Of a DNA stretch of 17,023 bases, positions 13,467 to 17,023 are shown piece after piece. The notes under the pieces are model-generated. The model was not told the origin of the DNA. It worked only from the letters and a program-made list of their open reading frames with translations, and ran no database searches. The stretch covers positions 1 to 17,023 of the forward strand of contig CABUDK010000027.1 of assembly GCA_902490315.1 (NCBI GenBank), in the 5' to 3' direction. Position numbers and translations under genes: made by a program. This DNA comes from an uncultured Porphyromonas sp. (GTDB lineage Bacteria > Bacteroidota > Bacteroidia > Bacteroidales > Porphyromonadaceae). How positions within the stretch are numbered: position 1 is the first letter of the stretch; the number at the start of each line of letters is the position of its first letter.

Positions 13467-14987
13467 TTACTCCCACTCAATCGTTGCGGGTGGCTTTGAC
13501 GACACATCGTAGCAGACACGATTGACGCCACGCACCTTGTTTATGATTTCGTTAGAGACCTCTGCGAGGAAGTCGTACGGCAGCCGAGCCCAGTCAGCAC
13601 TCATAGCATCGACACTCGTCACCGCACGCAGTGCCACCGTGTACTCATAGGTGCGCTCGTCACCCATGACACCCACGCTCTGCACCGGCAGTAGGATAGC
13701 TCCCGCCTGCCACACCTCATCGTAGAGGTTGTATTTGCGGAGCATGTCGGTGTATATCTTGTCAGCCTGCTGGAGGATGGCGACCTTCTCAGGAGTCACC
13801 TCGCCTAAGACACGTATGCCTAGACCCGGGCCTGGGAAGGGATGGCGAAAGATCATATGTCGTGGCATAGACAAAGCCAAACCGACACGACGCACCTCAT
13901 CCTTAAAGAGATGCTTCAGCGGCTCCACCAGCTTCAGGTGCATACGCTCAGGCAGTCCGCCCACATTGTGATGGCTTTTGATCACCTTGCCCGTGATGTT
14001 GATAGACTCGATGATGTCCGGATAAATAGTTCCCTGCCCCAGCCAACGAGCCTGCGGAAGCTTCTTAGCCTCAGCCTCAAAGACCTCGATGAAGTCCCGG
14101 CCGATCACCTTACGCTTAGCCTCCGGATCACGAACGCCTGCTAGGTCGCCGAGGAACTTCGCACTCGCATCGACCTTGATACAGCCCAGACCGAGAGCCT
14201 TGTAATCAGCCAAGATCTGCTCCGCCTCGCCCTGTCGCATCAGCCCATGATCCACAAAGATGCAGGTGAGCTGATCACCGATAGCACGATGTAGGAGGAC
14301 CGCTGCGACCGAACTATCCACGCCTCCGCTGAGCGCCATGATGACCTGCTCGTCACCTACCTGCGCCCGGATCGAGGCGATGCTGCTCTCGATGAAAGAC
14401 TCAGACGACCACGCGCCCTTGATGCCACAGAGCGTGACAAAGTTGTCGAGGAGCTTCGTACCCTCCTCACTGTGATGTATCTCTGGGTGGAACTGTACGC
14501 CCCACGTCTCCTCACCCGCTATCCTATAAGCGGCATACTGCACCGAGGGAGTCGAGGCGATCACCTTAAAGCCCTCAGGAAGACGTGTGATCGTGTCCCC
14601 GTGCGACATCCAGACCGTGTGCTGTGGCGAGAGTCCCGCGAGCAGCGGGTCGTCCTTGTCCACCAGTTGCAGCGTAGAGGCTCCGTACTCACGAGTATTG
14701 GAGTTCTCCACAGAGCCTCCGCTCTGATGCACCATCAACTGCGCTCCATAGCAGATACCCAAGATCGGGAGTCTCCCACGGATGGCTGCTATGTCTGCGG
14801 TAAAAGCCTCCTCAGCATAGACCGAGTAAGGGCTTCCCGAGAGGATGATGCCACGAACGCCCGTCAGGTCTGTGGGGATCTTGTTGTAGGGGACTATCTC
14901 GCAGTAAGTGTTGAGGTCTCTCAGACGACGACCTATGAGCTGTGTAGTCTGCGACCCAAAGTCTGCGATAATTATTTTGTCCGGCAT
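13467..14987 (-). CDS. guaA: GMP synthase (glutamine-hydrolysing)
   Basis: The product has 506 residues, full length for a fused GuaA. It makes GMP from XMP, ATP and glutamine, the last step of guanine nucleotide synthesis. The N-terminal class I glutamine amidotransferase (residues ~1-190) shows LGICYGAQ with nucleophile Cys79 and FHPEIHH with His167 and Glu169. The ATP-pyrophosphatase domain carries the P-loop ALSGGVDSS (218-226) and FVDHGLMR. The C-terminal dimerisation domain ends in PPATIEWE, as in the family. All catalytic residues are present. It is 42 bases from ychF and 36 bases from panB on the same strand, so co-transcription is likely. I see no guanine riboswitch in the short upstream gap. 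Confidence 0.98.
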   Translation of the reverse strand: MPDKIIIADFGSQTTQLIGRRLRDLNTYCEIVPYNKIPTDLTGVRGIILSGSPYSVYAEEAFTADIAAIRGRLPILGICYGAQLMVHQSGGSVENSNTREYGASTLQLVDKDDPLLAGLSPQHTVWMSHGDTITRLPEGFKVIASTPSVQYAAYRIAGEETWGVQFHPEIHHSEEGTKLLDNFVTLCGIKGAWSSESFIESSIASIRAQVGDEQVIMALSGGVDSSVAAVLLHRAIGDQLTCIFVDHGLMRQGEAEQILADYKALGLGCIKVDASAKFLGDLAGVRDPEAKRKVIGRDFIEVFEAEAKKLPQARWLGQGTIYPDIIESINITGKVIKSHHNVGGLPERMHLKLVEPLKHLFKDEVRRVGLALSMPRHMIFRHPFPGPGLGIRVLGEVTPEKVAILQQADKIYTDMLRKYNLYDEVWQAGAILLPVQSVGVMGDERTYEYTVALRAVTSVDAMSADWARLPYDFLAEVSNEIINKVRGVNRVCYDVSSKPPATIEWE

Positions 14988-15029
14988 AGGTTGATTCTGT
15001 TTCGGTGTTAATACTTTGTACTAGAGGCG

Positions 15030-16133
15030 CTATACGTTAAAGCGGAAGTGCATGATATCTCCGTCCTGTACGATGTAGTCCTTGCCCTCGACCGCCATAC
15101 GGCCAGCCTCCTTGACAGCCGTCTCGGAGCCGTAGTGCACGTAGTCCTCATACTTGATCACCTCAGCACGTATGAAGCCACGCTCGAAGTCGGTGTGTAT
15201 GATCCCTGCACACTGAGGAGCCTTGCTCCCCTTGACAAAAGTCCAGGCACGGCACTCATCAGGTCCCGCCGTAAAGAAGGTCTCGAGGTTGAGCAACTTG
15301 TAGGCAGCACGGATCAAGCGGTTGACACCCGTCTCCTCTAGCCCTAGCTCCTGTAGGAAGAGCTGACGCTCCTCATACTCCTCCAGCTCTGCTATCTCGC
15401 TCTCGATATGCGCCGATACGACCAGTAGCTCGGCGTCCTCATGAGCGATAGCTTTGCGAACAGCCTCCACATAAGCATTGCCCGTGGCGGCACTCGCCTC
15501 ATCGACATTACAGACGTAGAGGACAGGCTTAGCCGTTAGTAGGAAAAGGTCTCGCAGCGCCTGCTCCTCGTCCTTGTTTTCTAGCGTCACCGAGCGAGCG
15601 TTAAGCCCTTGTAGCAGTGCCTCCTCGATACGCTTGAGGAGCGCCACACGGATCTTCGCCTGCTTGTCGCCACCCGTCTGAGCCTGTCGCTCGGACTTCT
15701 TGAGCTGCGTCTGCACCGTCTCCAGATCCTTGAGCTGTAGCTCCGTGTCAATGATCTCTTTGTCCCGCACAGGATCTATAGAGCCGTCAACGTGTGTGAT
15801 GTTGTCATCGTCGAAGCAGCGCAGCAAGTGTATGATCGCATCGGTCTCGCGGATGTTGGAGAGGAACTTATTCCCCAGTCCCTCACCCTGGCTAGCACCC
15901 TTGACCAGTCCTGCGATGTCGACAATCTCTACCGTGGCAGGCACCGTCCGCTTAGGGTGCTCCATCTCGACCAACTTATTGAGACGCTCATCCGGCACGG
16001 TGATGACCCCGACGTTGGGTTCGATCGTGCAGAAGGGGAAGTTGGCCGACTGCGCCTTAGCGTTCGACAAGCAGTTAAACAAAGTGGACTTACCGACGTT
16101 GGGTAGTCCTACGATACCGCACTGTAGCGACAT
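15030..16133 (-). CDS. ychF: Redox-regulated ATPase YchF (OLA1 family, Obg-related)
   Basis: The product has 367 residues, typical for YchF. The G-domain has P-loop GLPNVGKS (9-16), the switch II DIAG (72-75), and NVDE (209-212) in place of the usual NKxD, the substitution that makes this family prefer ATP to GTP. A coiled-coil insertion (~125-175: LQLKDLETVQTQLKKSERQ) and a C-terminal TGS domain (from ~285: FFTAGPDECRAWTF) follow in the normal order. The family binds ribosomes and influences translation and stress responses. The start is supported by the classical MSLQCGIVGLPN beginning and a TACCTTTG promoter box about 65 bases upstream. It leads the ychF-guaA-panB unit. Confidence 0.97.
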   Translation of the reverse strand: MSLQCGIVGLPNVGKSTLFNCLSNAKAQSANFPFCTIEPNVGVITVPDERLNKLVEMEHPKRTVPATVEIVDIAGLVKGASQGEGLGNKFLSNIRETDAIIHLLRCFDDDNITHVDGSIDPVRDKEIIDTELQLKDLETVQTQLKKSERQAQTGGDKQAKIRVALLKRIEEALLQGLNARSVTLENKDEEQALRDLFLLTAKPVLYVCNVDEASAATGNAYVEAVRKAIAHEDAELLVVSAHIESEIAELEEYEERQLFLQELGLEETGVNRLIRAAYKLLNLETFFTAGPDECRAWTFVKGSKAPQCAGIIHTDFERGFIRAEVIKYEDYVHYGSETAVKEAGRMAVEGKDYIVQDGDIMHFRFNV

Positions 16134-16196
16134 ATATTATAAGGATAAGTATACAACGTGACGAAGCCTCGCTCTCGTGTCAGCTCGGCTCTCCTG

Positions 16197-16204
16197 CAAA
16201 GGTA
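16197..16204 (-). promoter_or_regulatory. -7 box of the ychF-guaA-panB unit
   Basis: The minus strand reads TACCTTTG, the most typical form of the Bacteroidetes -7 element, about 65 bases before the ychF start and past the hairpin that ends the lipoprotein gene. No clear -33 element is visible. Confidence 0.65.
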
Positions 16205-16246
16205 CTAATTATCTTGCTGTCATACCTTGTTTTGATGACTCCATAA

Positions 16247-16288
16247 CACACAACCACATTGTCCCGATCGGGGCAATGTGGTTGTGTG
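16247..16288 (-). terminator. Strong terminator hairpin after the lipoprotein gene
   Basis: CACACAACCACATTG (16247-16261) pairs perfectly with CAATGTGGTTGTGTG (16274-16288). After a T-G pair, CCC/GGG around GATC closes the top, giving a stem of about 19 base pairs. It begins 20 bases after the lipoprotein stop. No T-run follows on either strand, so termination may rely on stem strength or the hairpin may stabilise the mRNA end. Confidence 0.75.
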
Positions 16289-16308
16289 CGTTAGAACTAG
16301 TGTAAGTC

Positions 16309-16788
16309 TTAAAGTACCCTTTTAAGCGTCATGATAATCTCAGATCCAGGTGTTCTGTAGCAAGTCAATTCATCTGCTGTAAAGCTTTTTATGAGCCAAT
16401 AGCCATGCAAATAGCGCTTTACAGAGTTCACCATATCTAAGCTTCTCGAGTACTCAGACACATCTGCCTTAAACTTAACATAAGAGTCCCCTACAGAGTA
16501 GGAAAACGGTGTTGTATACTCCCAAAAATCTCTGCTGGGCGGTTCAGACCAATTGTTTTTAATCATTGGAATTGTAGCCTCCCCCACTGAGCTAGAGAAG
16601 AAGATGATCTTGCAAGGATAAGTCTCTTCATACTCCGTATCTGTAATGGTCCCCTCCCAGTGCGTTCCTGCAAGCTGGGGAGTGTTACTGACAGGCTCTT
16701 TATCATCCTTCTGACAGGAAGGAAGAGTGCCTAAGACAACTCCTAGTAGAGCTATTGTCCAGATAGCTTTGAGATTCTTTTTGAGCAT
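16309..16788 (-). CDS. Small putative surface lipoprotein
   Basis: The product has 159 residues. It begins with a lipoprotein signal (MLKKNLKAIWTIALLGVVLG, then TLPSC, Cys25). The residues after the Cys are QKDDKEP, which fits the lipoprotein export signal described in Capnocytophaga and other Bacteroidetes (a K followed by acidic residues), so surface display is likely. The rest (AGTHWEGTITDTEYEETYPC ... VKFKADVSEYS ... IIMTLKRVL) looks like a small beta-barrel or lipocalin-like fold of the kind common in Bacteroidetes hypothetical lipoproteins; I do not recognise a specific family. A -7-like box, TACCTTAG, lies 28 bases upstream. It is followed by a strong hairpin, so it is a single-gene unit. 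It is somewhat more A+T-rich than the housekeeping genes next to it. Confidence 0.8.
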   Translation of the reverse strand: MLKKNLKAIWTIALLGVVLGTLPSCQKDDKEPVSNTPQLAGTHWEGTITDTEYEETYPCKIIFFSSSVGEATIPMIKNNWSEPPSRDFWEYTTPFSYSVGDSYVKFKADVSEYSRSLDMVNSVKRYLHGYWLIKSFTADELTCYRTPGSEIIMTLKRVL

Positions 16789-16815
16789 ACTAGCATTAAG
16801 GTTTTCGGTTCTCTG

Positions 16816-16823
16816 CTAAGGTA
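16816..16823 (-). promoter_or_regulatory. Putative -7 box of the lipoprotein gene
   Basis: The minus strand reads TACCTTAG, seven of eight positions of TAnnTTTG, 28 bases before the ATG at 16788. There is no -33 element at standard spacing, so this is a weak call. Confidence 0.35.
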
Positions 16824-16865
16824 CAAAAGATTTTTGATATCGTAGATTCAACTATCAAATACATA

Positions 16866-16955
16866 GACACGCACGGAAGTGTCGAGTCGGAGGGCGTCCG
16901 TTGTGGTACAGCAAGACGCGTAGTCCTGTGTAGGGACGCACGAGACGACGGGTGA
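16866..16955. repeat. REP/BIME-like palindromic repeat, copy C
   Basis: GCGTCCGTTGTGGTACAGCA (16894-16913) followed by AGACGCGTA matches the copy A segment GCGTCCGTCGTAGTACAGCA (511-530) followed by ATACGTGTA with few changes. Both continue after a short spacer into TGTAGGGACGCACG (here 16929-16942). The second arm of the final hairpin is decayed (AGACGACGGG). This copy shows the repeat block is larger than the hairpin and includes a conserved left flank. The sequence from 16956 to the window end shows no gene I can support. Confidence 0.65.
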
Positions 16956-17023
16956 AGTGGGACGAACACTGCTTTCTAAGTTCAAATGCAAGCAAAAAGC
17001 GAAGTTTTTTTCGATGATCTTGC

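Noticed and set aside
14472..15011. 179-residue plus-strand open frame
   Set aside because: It lies antisense to guaA, which has full family motifs; the product has no recognisable protein character and arises from G+C-rich codon structure.
15700..16161. 153-residue plus-strand open frame
   Set aside because: It is antisense to the unmistakable ychF gene and its serine-rich composition is typical of a shadow frame.

Overview
The window looks like a chromosomal segment of a Porphyromonas species, closer to the P. asaccharolytica / P. uenonis type than to P. gingivalis. The reasons are a G+C of roughly 50% or a little more, Bacteroidetes -7 boxes (TAnnTTTG) in front of several genes, lipoproteins, proteins with C-terminal domains like those sorted by the type IX secretion system (T9SS), and a recognisable Mfa-type fimbrial locus. 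The species assignment is an inference. Every gene I can support lies on the minus strand, so transcription runs from right to left.

Right side (16788 to 12609): a small lipoprotein gene ends in a very strong hairpin. A housekeeping run ychF - guaA - panB follows, with 36-42 bp gaps. It starts from a clear TAnnTTTG box at 16197-16204 and ends at a 13-bp-stem hairpin (12544-12586). Next comes a family 2 glycosyltransferase with its own TAnnTTTG box (12506-12513).

Middle (11429 to 9856): a secreted leucine-rich-repeat protein of the BspA/internalin type, then a 105-bp nested inverted-repeat element, then a small cysteine-rich protein of the YgbA (nitrous oxide-stimulated promoter) family.

Left side (9774 to 744): a fimbrial operon. 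A pair of 19-bp direct repeats with 21-bp period sits upstream of a promoter that has a good -7 box and no visible -33 box. Then follow the Mfa1-type major fimbrillin (with the Arg49-Ala50 processing site), the Mfa2/FimB-type anchor, an Mfa3-like accessory lipoprotein, and a 1525-residue secreted protein with a T9SS-like C-terminus. The last gene occupies the position that Mfa5 has in P. gingivalis. I see no von Willebrand domain in it and no mfa4-like gene before it. Its interior is much more A+T-rich than its C-terminal end, which suggests a variable surface body on a conserved secretion tail.

Three gene-poor gaps carry copies of a modular palindromic repeat family (core GGACGCAC...GTGCGTCC, several preceded by GTAG), which resembles REP/BIME elements. 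One copy forms a 12-bp-stem hairpin just behind mfa1. The far-left 600 bp also holds a degenerate 21-bp tandem repeat, terminator-like hairpins and the start of a gene cut off by the window edge. I see no tRNA, rRNA, CRISPR array or transposase gene.
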